A stretch of DNA of 64,000 nt. Origin: an uncultured Lachnospiraceae bacterium (GTDB lineage: Bacteria > Bacillota > Clostridia > Lachnospirales > Lachnospiraceae). The notes under the pieces are model-generated. The model was not told where the DNA came from. It saw only the letters and a list, made by a program, of their open reading frames with translations, and ran no database searches. Location of the stretch: positions 8,437 to 72,436 of the forward strand of contig CAJUID010000011.1 in the NCBI GenBank assembly GCA_910585905.1. Reading direction: 5' to 3'. This document shows positions 1-8,292 of the stretch, piece by piece (position 1 is the first letter of the stretch; each line of letters opens with the position of its first letter). Made by a program: the position numbers and the translations under genes.

Positions 1-7
1 TCCTTTA

Positions 8-1111
8 TCAGACATTAAAATTTACTGGCAGGATTAAATAGATATAACTTTCCTCTTTATCCTTGATAAAACAAGGAGCTTTTGGATTAATCATATAAAT
101 TGTAATCTCTTCATCATCAATTACGCGGAGGGCATCAATTAAAAATCTTGGGTTAAACCCGATAAGAATGTCCTTTCCCTCCTTTGTTGCACTAATTTCC
201 TCATCCATAGAACCAATAGCAGAATGCATTGCAAATCCCATGCTACTATCCTTGATATCTATAATTACTGGTTTTTTCTCTGATTCTTTGATTAACAAGG
301 TAGTTCTGTCAATACAATCCAACATTTCTTTTTTAGAGACTGTCAGTTTTGTTTCATAATCACTGGAAAGCATCTTTTCGATTTTATAATATTCCCCTTC
401 AATCAGGCGAGATAAAACAATTGTATTTTTAAATTCAAAAAGTGCATGTTTGTCTGTAAAAAATATATTAACTATGTCGTCAATTCCTCCGTTTAGTATT
501 TTACTAATCTCAGTTAAAGTTTTTCCAGGAATAATGACGCTGACGTCTTCATAATTTTCTTTTAGCTCAACTTTGCGGATAGAGATACGATGGCCATCAA
601 GAGAAACAACTTTTAGTTGGTTTCCTTTAATTTCAAAAAGCTCACCAGTCATTACTTTTGTATTTTCATTGTCAGAAATAGAAAATACAGTCTGACGGAT
701 AATTTCTTTTAAGGTAAATTGTGAAATCTGTATTTTATCATTTTTAACTATATTGGGTAAAAACGGAAACTCTTCTGTTGATTTTGCAGATATATTGAAT
801 TTTGCTTTTCCTCCGCTAATATTCATTACATAATTTTCATCAACAGAAATTTTTACTTCGTCGGAGGGAAGTTTTCTTATGATTTCATAGAAAACCTTCG
901 CATTGATTGCAACAGAGCCTTCACTTTTTATTTCTCCTTCAATTACTGTTTCTATTCCAATTTCTAAATCATTTGCAATAAGCTTTATAATTTGTTCTTT
1001 TACTTCTAAAACCATACATTCTAAGATTGCCATCGTTGATTTTCCAGAAATTGCTTTTAATGCAATATTGATACCTTCTAATAATTTTGATTTATCACAA
1101 ATGATGTTCAT
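8..1111 (-). CDS. dnaN: DNA polymerase III beta sliding clamp
   Basis: This gene encodes the ring-shaped processivity clamp that tethers DNA polymerase III to DNA. The protein is about 367 residues, the normal family length, beginning MNIICDKSKLLEGINIALKA and ending in the LILPV-type tail expected of the third clamp domain. I place the start at the ATG at 1109-1111, not the in-frame ATG 27 bases upstream, because GAAAGGAGTT lies just before it and DnaN proteins start this way. It lies downstream of dnaA on the same strand, as in most Firmicutes. The stop is only 7 bases from the window edge, so recF and gyrB, if present, lie outside. Confidence 0.97.
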   Translation of the reverse strand: MNIICDKSKLLEGINIALKAISGKSTMAILECMVLEVKEQIIKLIANDLEIGIETVIEGEIKSEGSVAINAKVFYEIIRKLPSDEVKISVDENYVMNISGGKAKFNISAKSTEEFPFLPNIVKNDKIQISQFTLKEIIRQTVFSISDNENTKVMTGELFEIKGNQLKVVSLDGHRISIRKVELKENYEDVSVIIPGKTLTEISKILNGGIDDIVNIFFTDKHALFEFKNTIVLSRLIEGEYYKIEKMLSSDYETKLTVSKKEMLDCIDRTTLLIKESEKKPVIIDIKDSSMGFAMHSAIGSMDEEISATKEGKDILIGFNPRFLIDALRVIDDEEITIYMINPKAPCFIKDKEESYIYLILPVNFNV

Positions 1112-1385
1112 GTGTATAACTCCTTTCAAAAAATCCATAAAAATAAAAATATATATAATATAAAAATAACCGTATTCATAATCGTATAGGCTGTGCGTAC
1201 CGTTAATAATCGTTAAAACTCTTGCTAGTTAAGGATTTGAAGCTAAGGAAAACTTGTACAACAACCTGCGGAATTCTGTTTAAAAACGAGGAATTATCAA
1301 CATCTGCATAAAATGGGTTCAGATATCATAGAAAAGTTTTCCACTCATTTTGTGAATATGTTAATAGTAAAATCACAAATTAACA

Positions 1386-2753
1386 TTATTGTGGGTCAAT
1401 TTTCTTCCTCAAAACATCTACATGTTTTACTGTTTCTGGGTCATTTGTCTTAATTTTTTCTTCTACTAATTCTACGCTGTGAAGTACAGTAGAATGATGA
1501 CGGTTTCCAAGCTTATTCCCAATTTCTGCCAAAGGTCCCCCAGTAAGGTGGCGGCAGAGATACATACAGATGTGGCGAGGATATGCAATGCTATTACTCC
1601 TTTTATTTGATAAAATATCTTTTACGGTAATACCAAAGTGGTCTGCCACAGTCTCTAATATGTAGTCAATCGTGATTTCTTTTTTAATATTTGGGTTAAT
1701 TTTATCAGCTAGAGCTTCCTTTGCCAGTTCTAACGTGACCTCTTTTTCACAAAGGCTGGAAAAAGAAATCACTTTATTAATAGCGCCCTGCAGCTCACGG
1801 ATATTTGTAATAATATTGCTGGCAATGTAATCAAGTATTGAGTCATCAATGTGAATATGTTCTTTTGAGACTTTAGACCGGAGAATTGCCATGCGAGTTT
1901 CATAGGTTGGTGCCTTAACATCAACTGTAATTCCCATTTCAAATCGGGAACGGTATCTTTCATCTAACATTGTCATAGTAGACGGATGTTTATCAGAAGA
2001 GATAATAACCTGCTTTTTAGAATCTGTCAGATGGCTAAAGGTAAAGAAAAATTCTTGCTGAGTAGATTCTTTTCCTATTATAAATTGAATATCATCAATT
2101 AACAGCACATCTACATTCTCACGATATTTTTCACGGAATTCTTTTAAAGACTGAGAATGCCCGTTTTTTGAACCACGCAATGCCTCCACGATTTCATTAG
2201 TAAATGCCTCGCTGGTAACGTATACTACACGTTTAGAATGATCGTGTTCTAAAATATAGTTTGCAATTGCGTGCATTAAATGTGTTTTACCAAGACCAGC
2301 TCCGCCATATATATAGAGGGGATTGATACTTTCTCCTGGCTCTTCCGCAACTTTTAAGGAGGCGGCATGGGCAAAATCATTGTTGTCCCCTACAATAAAG
2401 GTATCAAATGTATAATTTGGATTAATCGACGGATTAAGTTTTTTTGCTGTCTCCATATTTTTCTGGTTTGGCATTAAGTCTTCCAGTTCAGAAAGGGCAA
2501 TAAAATTTAACTTATATTGTACTTTTACAATTTCTTCAATGGAAACAGCAAGAAAAACAGAGTATTTTTGTTCAATAAAAGACTTACTGTCTCCAATGCC
2601 GGTATCATCAATCAGAATTGTAAGCAAATCGTCATGAACGGAATATACACTTAGTTTTTGTATAAATGTGCGAAAGGACACATCAGAAATATCAAATGCA
2701 GTGTGCATATGCTCTAATATTTTTTCCCAATTCTGCCTTAACTCGTTTTCCAA
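1386..2753 (-). CDS. dnaA: Chromosomal replication initiator DnaA
   Basis: DnaA is the AAA+ ATPase that binds DnaA boxes at oriC and opens the duplex. Visible parts in order are the N-terminal helicase-loading domain, a linker, Walker A (GGAGLGKTH), Walker B (VLLIDDIQF), and a C-terminal helix-turn-helix with the DnaA signature around GNRHHSTVLHSVE. The frame is open to an ATG at 2819. I prefer the TTG at 2753, which gives about 455 residues starting MENELRQNWEKI, the usual family start. AAGAGGAA lies just upstream of that TTG, and the predicted promoter would make the ATG at 2819 essentially leaderless. The 274 bases to dnaN hold only weak DnaA-box-like words. Confidence 0.97.
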   Translation of the reverse strand: MENELRQNWEKILEHMHTAFDISDVSFRTFIQKLSVYSVHDDLLTILIDDTGIGDSKSFIEQKYSVFLAVSIEEIVKVQYKLNFIALSELEDLMPNQKNMETAKKLNPSINPNYTFDTFIVGDNNDFAHAASLKVAEEPGESINPLYIYGGAGLGKTHLMHAIANYILEHDHSKRVVYVTSEAFTNEIVEALRGSKNGHSQSLKEFREKYRENVDVLLIDDIQFIIGKESTQQEFFFTFSHLTDSKKQVIISSDKHPSTMTMLDERYRSRFEMGITVDVKAPTYETRMAILRSKVSKEHIHIDDSILDYIASNIITNIRELQGAINKVISFSSLCEKEVTLELAKEALADKINPNIKKEITIDYILETVADHFGITVKDILSNKRSNSIAYPRHICMYLCRHLTGGPLAEIGNKLGNRHHSTVLHSVELVEEKIKTNDPETVKHVDVLRKKIDPQ

Positions 2754-2827
2754 ATCCGTTTCCTCTTTTCTAATATTCTGTATATGCGCTTTTTCTGATG
2801 CAGACAGATAACACATCATACACTACT

Positions 2828-2856
2828 ATTTTATATCAAATATGGGGAAATTACAA
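2828..2856 (-). promoter_or_regulatory. Predicted dnaA promoter
   Basis: Read on the minus strand, a -35 TTGTAA (2851-2856) and a -10 TAAAAT (2828-2833) are separated by 17 bases. Transcription would begin near 2820, giving a leader of about 67 bases before the preferred TTG start of dnaA. Predicted from sequence only. Confidence 0.6.
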
Positions 2857-2994
2857 GGAACATATTCGATAATTATATAATGTATATTCACCGTTTGTTA
2901 CGATTTATGGTTAATTTCATTAAATGCCATAAAAGGGTATGTTGAAATGCAAAATAATGGAATCAGATTTTGTCAGAAAATGAGGAAAAACAAG

Positions 2995-3391
2995 TTATCC
3001 ACCGTTATTAACAATAATTGTGGATAACTTGTTTTAAACTTGTACACATCTCAAAAATGAAAAAAATACTGAAATTTAGGGCAAAAAGTGGATAATGTTG
3101 ATAAAGATGTGGATAAGTGGTAAGGTATTCATTGTACAAAGTGAGTTATACACAAGTTATCCACAATTTGTGCATAACTTGTTATCAAACACGTTTTCTA
3201 TCTACTAAAGTAGAATAAAGAAAAATGGGAATAATTGCATTTATTTGTCTATAGCTGTATTATGTCAACAATGAAAAACTTCACTTTGTAGAATGAATTA
3301 TTATTGGATGAATTTCTTCCTATTATATAGTGAATATAAATCGTAATTATTGGAGTGGAAATAACAATTAACAAAATCCACATGTGAATAA
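2995..3391. other. oriC: Chromosomal replication origin oriC with DnaA-box cluster
   Basis: The non-coding region between divergent dnaA and rpmH holds many matches to the DnaA box TTATNCACA. Perfect or near-perfect boxes are at 2995-3003 (last base differs), 3019-3027, 3087-3095 (one mismatch), 3108-3116, 3146-3154, 3157-3165 and 3169-3177, with a weaker TGTGAATAA at 3383-3391. The group at 3146-3177 packs three boxes into 32 bases. The sequence from about 3180 to 3540 is strongly AT-rich and is the likely unwinding region. Gene order dnaN-dnaA-oriC-rpmH is the standard origin layout. Confidence 0.92.
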
Positions 3392-3524
3392 CTCTGTTAA
3401 TTTTTGGGTAGAATGGTGAAATAAGTAGAAATTATGAATGGTTATTATTTTATGGCTATTTTCTGAAATAAGTCTTGAATAGTACAATGAATGCGAAATT
3501 ATTAGTGATATTTTTATTTTTGAC

Positions 3525-3553
3525 TTGACGAATGCATGATTTGCTAATATAAT
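3525..3553 (+). promoter_or_regulatory. Predicted rpmH operon promoter
   Basis: The -35 TTGACG and the perfect -10 TATAAT (3548-3553) are spaced by 17 bases, about 50 bases before rpmH. It sits at the right edge of the origin. Confidence 0.8.
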
Positions 3554-3606
3554 ATGAGATACACGTGATTTTGCGTATTTTGATTGGATAAGGAGGTGTG
3601 TTTCGG

Positions 3607-3741
3607 ATGAAGATGACGTATCAGCCTAAAAAGAGGCACAGAAGCAAAGTTCATGGTTTTAGAAAGAGAATGCATACAGCTAATGGCAGAAAGATCTTAG
3701 CAAACCGAAGGGCAAAAGGAAGACATAAGTTATCCGCATAG
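3607..3741 (+). CDS. rpmH: 50S ribosomal protein L34
   Basis: A 44-residue, very basic protein reading MKMTYQPKKRHRSKVHGF at its start and ending GRHKLSA, the complete and highly conserved L34 of the large ribosomal subunit. A strong ribosome binding site, AAGGAGGTG, lies 8 bases before the ATG. It is the first gene of the rpmH-rnpA-yidD-yidC-jag series beside oriC. Certain by sequence and context. Confidence 0.98.
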   Translation: MKMTYQPKKRHRSKVHGFRKRMHTANGRKILANRRAKGRHKLSA

Positions 3742-3764
3742 GTCGCATTTATGTGACCTTTTCT
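3741..3764 (+). terminator. Hairpin with T-rich tail after rpmH
   Basis: GGTCGCAT pairs with ATGTGACC (one G-T pair) around a two-base loop and is followed by TTTTCTTCT. It begins on the last base of the rpmH stop codon and probably reduces read-through into rnpA. Confidence 0.6.
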
Positions 3765-3923
3765 TCTATTTATATAATATATGAGGAACTGCTCGGCCGT
3801 GTGAAAAATTCACATGTATTTTAAAAGTATTTATGACAGATTATATGGCATATGTGGGATTGTGTAGAGATATCGGTACGGGCGGTGCCCTTTTTGTGAG
3901 GCTTTGCTTTTAGAGGAATGATT

Positions 3924-4253
3924 GTGTTAAATTCGATAAAAAAAAACAGAGATTTTGTTAGAGTGTATCAAAATGGTAAATCCTATGCTAACAAGTATTT
4001 GATTATGTATGTCTATGGAAATAATTTGGAAGAGAACAGATTTGGTATTACTGTCAGCAAGAAAGTAGGAAATAGTGTCGTAAGGCATAGGGTTACCAGA
4101 TTGATTCGTGAAAGTATTCGGTTAAATTTGGATCAGTTTGAAAAGGGATTTGACATTGTAATTGTAGCAAGAAGTACAGCTAAGAATCGGAAATTTTTTG
4201 CAATCGAGAGTGCATTGCTTCATTTAGGAAAGCTGCACCATATTTTGGTTTAG
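3924..4253 (+). CDS. rnpA: Ribonuclease P protein component
   Basis: This is the protein subunit of RNase P, which trims tRNA 5' leaders together with the RNA subunit. The roughly 109-residue protein has the family signature around VVRHRVTRLIRESIR and the N-terminal form LNSIKKNRDFVRVY. The frame also has an ATG at 3918, but the only ribosome binding site (AGAGGA, 3912-3917) abuts that ATG. It is correctly spaced for the GTG at 3924, which I prefer. It is followed after 11 bases by yidD, with which it is probably co-transcribed. Confidence 0.96.
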   Translation: MLNSIKKNRDFVRVYQNGKSYANKYLIMYVYGNNLEENRFGITVSKKVGNSVVRHRVTRLIRESIRLNLDQFEKGFDIVIVARSTAKNRKFFAIESALLHLGKLHHILV

Positions 4254-4264
4254 ATGAGTTTGTA

Positions 4265-4477
4265 ATGAAGAAAGTAATGATTTTTCTAATAAATTTATAT
4301 CGAAAATATATATCTCCTTTAAAGAGAAGACCTTCTTGTATTTATACACCGACATGTTCTCAATACGCGATTGAGGCTCTTGAAAAATACGGGGTTTTAA
4401 AGGGGAGTTTTTTAGCTGTCAAGAGAATCTTAAGATGTCACCCTTTTGCGAAGGGAGGATATGATCCTGTACCTTAG
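4265..4477 (+). CDS. yidD: Membrane protein insertion efficiency factor YidD
   Basis: A 70-residue small basic protein with the family motifs KYISP, CIYTPTCSQYAIEAL and CHPFAKGGYDPVP. YidD is peripheral on the inner face of the membrane and assists YidC-dependent insertion. It lies between rnpA and yidC, its usual place. No strong ribosome binding site is visible, so it may be translated by coupling to rnpA, whose stop is 11 bases upstream. Confidence 0.95.
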   Translation: MKKVMIFLINLYRKYISPLKRRPSCIYTPTCSQYAIEALEKYGVLKGSFLAVKRILRCHPFAKGGYDPVP

Positions 4478-4484
4478 CACATGT

Positions 4485-4512
4485 TTGAAGATTGCAATTT
4501 AGGATATATAAT
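4485..4512 (+). promoter_or_regulatory. Predicted internal promoter before yidC
   Basis: TTGAAG and TATAAT (4507-4512) are spaced by 16 bases in the 142-base gap between yidD and yidC, leaving a leader of about 100 bases. Confidence 0.45.
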
Positions 4513-4619
4513 GAAAATGATTTTCAATGTGCATTAGTATCTTGCATCATTCTATCAAAAACTTTTGGAGTAATGTGTGTGATGCAGTATGCTAGAATAG
4601 TATGGGACAGAGTTAGAAT

Positions 4620-5891
4620 ATGATGGACGCAATATTAACAACTTATCAAGGTGCTTTTCTTGGACCGATTGCCCGTGTTCTTGGGCGTATTTTGGAGGCA
4701 ATTTATTATGTTCTGGAATTGGTAGGGATACAGAACACTGGTATTTGTATTATTTTATTTACTTTTTTGGTGAATGCGCTGATGTTGCCGCTTCAGATTA
4801 AGCAGCAGAAGTTTTCTAGGATGTCTTCTATTATGAATCCAGAGCTGATGGCGATTCAGAGTAAATATAAAAATAAAAAGGATCAGGCATCGCAACAGAA
4901 AATGTCTTTGGAGACGCAGGCAGTTTACCAGAAGTATGGCGTAAGTCCTGCAAGTGGCTGTCTGCCGCTTTTGATTACATTTCCGATTTTATTTGCATTA
5001 TATCGTGTAATTTATAATGTACCTGCTTATGTTCAGCAGGTGTATGATATTTATGAGGGATTGGCTCGGAGTATGCAGAATATGGGTGTTACAGTTGAGC
5101 AGTTATCAAAGTTAATTGAAACGCCGACATATGTTATTACAGATGCAGTAAATCATGCGAAAGAGATTAAGGATATAACAGAAGTAGATTTGCATTATTA
5201 TGTTGATATTTTGGGGCAGTTTAATTCAACAGTTTGGAAGGAGTTAGCAGAAAAGTATCCTAGTTTGGCTGGTGAAATTAAAAGGGTATCGGATGATTCT
5301 ACTCATATTAACTCATTTTTGGGGATGAATATTGCAGATGCCCCAAAATTTTCTAGTTTAAGCCTTTCAATTCCTGTTTTATCTGTAATAACTCAGATTA
5401 TCAGTACAAAATTAAGTATGGCTGGAATGGCACAGAACCAGCAGAACAATGCGGACAACCCTACCGCAGCTTCTATGAAGATGATGAATAACATTATGCC
5501 ATTTGTATCTGGGTTTATGTGTTTTATGTTCCCAATTGGTGTCGGCATCTATTGGGTAGCAGGTAATGTGTTCCGTATTTTTCAGTCACTCGGAATCAAC
5601 CTTTATTTTAGTAAGATGGATCTGACTGAGGAAATTAACAAGAATGTAGAAAAGAAAAAGAAGCGTTTTGAGAAGATGGGGATTGATCCAAATGCTTCTA
5701 TGCAGGACTTAAAAAATCAGAAGAATGCGGGGAAGAAACAGGAGAAAAAGACAACAAATGTTTCAGAAGTTGCGAAGAATATAAAGAAGAGCGATTATAA
5801 AAGACCGAATAATACAAAATATGAAGAGGGAAGTATTGCTTCTTATGCTAACATGCTGAATCGTGATAATTCTTCGGGGAGTGATAAATAG
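4620..5891 (+). CDS. yidC: Membrane protein insertase YidC/Oxa1/SpoIIIJ
   Basis: This 423-residue polytopic insertase folds proteins into the cytoplasmic membrane, with or without the Sec translocon. It has a membrane segment near residues 30-60 ending in the family pattern MLPLQIKQQKFSRMS, then a cytoplasmic hairpin, the GCLPLLITFPILFALYRV segment, an extracytoplasmic stretch, and two or three more membrane segments around residues 245-330. The tail is long, lysine-rich and cytoplasmic, as in Gram-positive homologues. No lipobox is seen at the N-terminus. In spore formers this gene family includes SpoIIIJ, needed for forespore signalling. jag follows directly. Confidence 0.95.
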   Translation: MMDAILTTYQGAFLGPIARVLGRILEAIYYVLELVGIQNTGICIILFTFLVNALMLPLQIKQQKFSRMSSIMNPELMAIQSKYKNKKDQASQQKMSLETQAVYQKYGVSPASGCLPLLITFPILFALYRVIYNVPAYVQQVYDIYEGLARSMQNMGVTVEQLSKLIETPTYVITDAVNHAKEIKDITEVDLHYYVDILGQFNSTVWKELAEKYPSLAGEIKRVSDDSTHINSFLGMNIADAPKFSSLSLSIPVLSVITQIISTKLSMAGMAQNQQNNADNPTAASMKMMNNIMPFVSGFMCFMFPIGVGIYWVAGNVFRIFQSLGINLYFSKMDLTEEINKNVEKKKKRFEKMGIDPNASMQDLKNQKNAGKKQEKKTTNVSEVAKNIKKSDYKRPNNTKYEEGSIASYANMLNRDNSSGSDK

Positions 5892-5988
5892 TTTGAATTT
5901 ATTGTGTTTGGGTGCTGCCTGATAAAGTTTGTCTTATTTGCAATCACTTTTATAGGTAGATAGAGGCAGCGCAGAAAAGGGGATTAAA

Positions 5989-6759
5989 ATGGAATGGAAA
6001 GAGTTTACAGCAAAAACAGTAAATGAAGCGCTGACAAATGCGTTAATCGAATTTGAAACAACGAGTGATAAAGTAGAATATGAGATTATTGAGAGGGAGT
6101 CCTCTAAGCTTTTAGGTCTATTGAGTAAGCCTGCGAAAATCCGTGTTCGTCTTAAAATGACATATGAGGATATTGCAGTTGACTTTTTAAATAAGGTGTT
6201 TGCTGCAATGAATATGAGTGTTACTATTGAGGTTTCTTATGATGAGGCAGAGCATTATATGCCAATCGAACTTTCTGGTGATGAGATGGGAATTTTAATT
6301 GGCAAACGGGGAATTACATTAGATTCTCTTCAGTATTTGGTAAGTCTTGTAGTAAACCGTAACTCAGAAAATTATATTAAGGTTAAGTTAGATACGGAAA
6401 ATTACCGTGAGAGAAGAAGAGAAACTTTGGAAAATCTTGCGAGAAATCTTGCCCATAAGGTAAAGAGAATTCATAAGCCAGTTTATCTTGAGCCAATGAA
6501 TCCATATGAGAGAAGAGTGATTCATTCTACCCTGCAAAAGGATAAGTTTGTAGAAACTCACAGCGAAGGAGAAGAGCCATACCGCAAAGTTGTCATTACT
6601 TTGAAAGCGGGGGTTGATCATGGTTATGAGAGAAGAGGCAAATATTCTCGAAATGGCCGTTCATCTTATGGCAGAAGCAATAATTACCGAAGAAATTATA
6701 ATAACGATTCTTTCCATAAAGAAGATGCAGAAGAATCTAGTGAGGAAAGTAATCTTTAA
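5989..6759 (+). CDS. jag: RNA-binding protein KhpB/Jag (EloR)
   Basis: A 256-residue RNA-binding protein with a Jag N-terminal domain (about residues 1-55, starting MEWKEFTAKTVNEAL), a KH domain with the GXXG-type loop GKRGITLDSLQYL, and an R3H domain with PMNPYERRVIHSTLQ. The C-terminus is an Arg/Asn/Tyr-rich low-complexity tail. It sits in its standard place after yidC. In Streptococcus the homologue works with KhpA in cell elongation control. Confidence 0.95.
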   Translation: MEWKEFTAKTVNEALTNALIEFETTSDKVEYEIIERESSKLLGLLSKPAKIRVRLKMTYEDIAVDFLNKVFAAMNMSVTIEVSYDEAEHYMPIELSGDEMGILIGKRGITLDSLQYLVSLVVNRNSENYIKVKLDTENYRERRRETLENLARNLAHKVKRIHKPVYLEPMNPYERRVIHSTLQKDKFVETHSEGEEPYRKVVITLKAGVDHGYERRGKYSRNGRSSYGRSNNYRRNYNNDSFHKEDAEESSEESNL

Positions 6760-6773
6760 AATGGATACGGTTA

Positions 6774-6801
6774 GGGGGCTGGAATATCAGCCTCCTTTTT
6801 T
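6774..6801 (+). terminator. Rho-independent terminator after jag
   Basis: An 8-bp stem GGGGGCTG/CAGCCTCC (one G-T pair) with a six-base loop is followed by TTTTTT. It closes the rpmH-jag unit, so mnmE probably has its own promoter or relies on leakage. Confidence 0.85.
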
Positions 6802-6837
6802 GGCTTTTATAGTATGATGAAAGGCAGGAATAAGGTG

Positions 6838-8250
6838 ATGGAACAGGATACGATAGCTGGTATTGCCAGTGGGATGGGTGGAGGAATTGGGATTATTCGA
6901 ATAAGTGGCAGGGAAGCTCTACGCATTGCTGGAGAAGTTTTCTGCACAAAAAAATATTCAGAAGATATTCCCAAGTGGAAAAGTTTATGGGATAGGAACT
7001 TTTTTAAAAAAAAGAAATCCCATACCATTCATTATGGCTTTATTATGAACGATGATGGTTCTGTTTTAGATGAAGTTATGGTATTGTTGATGAAGTCTCC
7101 AAAAAGTTATACTTGTGAGGATGTGGTTGAAATTGATTCTCATGGTGGGCCATATCTGATTCAAAAAATATTGAAGTTATTAATTCATCACGGTGCTAGA
7201 TTGGCTGAACCGGGAGAATTTACGAAACGTGCTTTTTTAAATGGTAGGATAGACCTGGCACAGGCAGAGGCAGTTATGAAATTGATTTCATCGAAAAATG
7301 AATTTGCTCTGGACAGTGCGGTTAAGCAGTTAGAAGGCCGTGTATCAAAATATATTGAAAGGATACGCCAAGAAATTCTTCATAATATGGGTTATATTGA
7401 AGCAGCTTTGGATGATCCAGAACATTATGATTTAAGTGGATTTTCAGATAAGTTGCATGGAATGCTTCAGGAAGAAATAAAGTGTCTACAGGAATTATTA
7501 GATCACTTTGAAAATGGAAGAATGAAATCAGAGGGGATTAATACTGTGATTGTGGGAAAGCCTAATGCTGGAAAATCATCTTTGATGAATCTTTTATTGG
7601 ATGAGGAAAGGGCAATTGTAACCAATATTGCTGGTACTACACGAGATATTCTAGAGGAAACAGTTCAAATTGGTAATATTGTATTAAATTTAGTTGATAC
7701 TGCTGGAATTCATGATACGGATGATTTTGTAGAACATCTTGGTGTGGAAAAAGCAATGGAATATCTGGGACAGGCTGATTTTATTATTTATGTAGTGGAC
7801 GCAAGTGTTTCTTTAGATCAGGCAGATGATAAAATTATTTCATTGCTTAGTGGGAAAAGTGGAGTGATTTTGCTGAATAAGTCAGATTTGGAAAGTGCGT
7901 TAAATATAGAAAGCCTAAAGAAAAAAATAGATTGGGATTGCATTTCTTTTTCAAATCGAAGGGGAACTGGACTAGAAAAATTAGAAAAGTATATTACGGA
8001 TTCTTTTTTACATGGTGATATTTCATATAATGACCAAATTTATTTGACTAGTGTGAGACATAGAGAAGCTGTTGAGGATGCGGTAGTAAGTCTTGAGCAA
8101 GTGATCGAGACAATTCATGCTGGGATGCCAGAGGATTTCTTTATGGTTGATTTGATGGATGCGTATCAAAAATTGGGATTAATTAATGGTGATACTGCAT
8201 CGGAGGATTTAGTTAATAAAATATTTAAAGAGTTCTGTATGGGAAAGTAA
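6838..8250 (+). CDS. mnmE: tRNA uridine-5-carboxymethylaminomethyl(34) synthesis GTPase MnmE
   Basis: MnmE and MnmG together make the cmnm5U modification at the tRNA wobble position. The N-terminal folate-binding domain reads TIAGIASGMGGGIGIIRISG. The G domain has G1 GKPNAGKSS, G2 TNIAGTTRD, G3 DTAG and G4 NKSD. The C-terminus is the essential C-x-G-K tail (FCMGK). The frame extends to an ATG at 6814, but the ATG at 6838 matches the usual family start. mnmG follows 42 bases downstream. Confidence 0.96.
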   Translation: MEQDTIAGIASGMGGGIGIIRISGREALRIAGEVFCTKKYSEDIPKWKSLWDRNFFKKKKSHTIHYGFIMNDDGSVLDEVMVLLMKSPKSYTCEDVVEIDSHGGPYLIQKILKLLIHHGARLAEPGEFTKRAFLNGRIDLAQAEAVMKLISSKNEFALDSAVKQLEGRVSKYIERIRQEILHNMGYIEAALDDPEHYDLSGFSDKLHGMLQEEIKCLQELLDHFENGRMKSEGINTVIVGKPNAGKSSLMNLLLDEERAIVTNIAGTTRDILEETVQIGNIVLNLVDTAGIHDTDDFVEHLGVEKAMEYLGQADFIIYVVDASVSLDQADDKIISLLSGKSGVILLNKSDLESALNIESLKKKIDWDCISFSNRRGTGLEKLEKYITDSFLHGDISYNDQIYLTSVRHREAVEDAVVSLEQVIETIHAGMPEDFFMVDLMDAYQKLGLINGDTASEDLVNKIFKEFCMGK

Positions 8251-8292
8251 TAAAAATTTTAGTATATGTAATTTAGAAGGGAAGGGTTTGGT

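Noticed and set aside
3501..3560. Possible toxin or leader peptide in the rpmH upstream region
   Set aside because: No frame or ribosome binding site; the sequence is explained by the AT-rich origin and the rpmH promoter.
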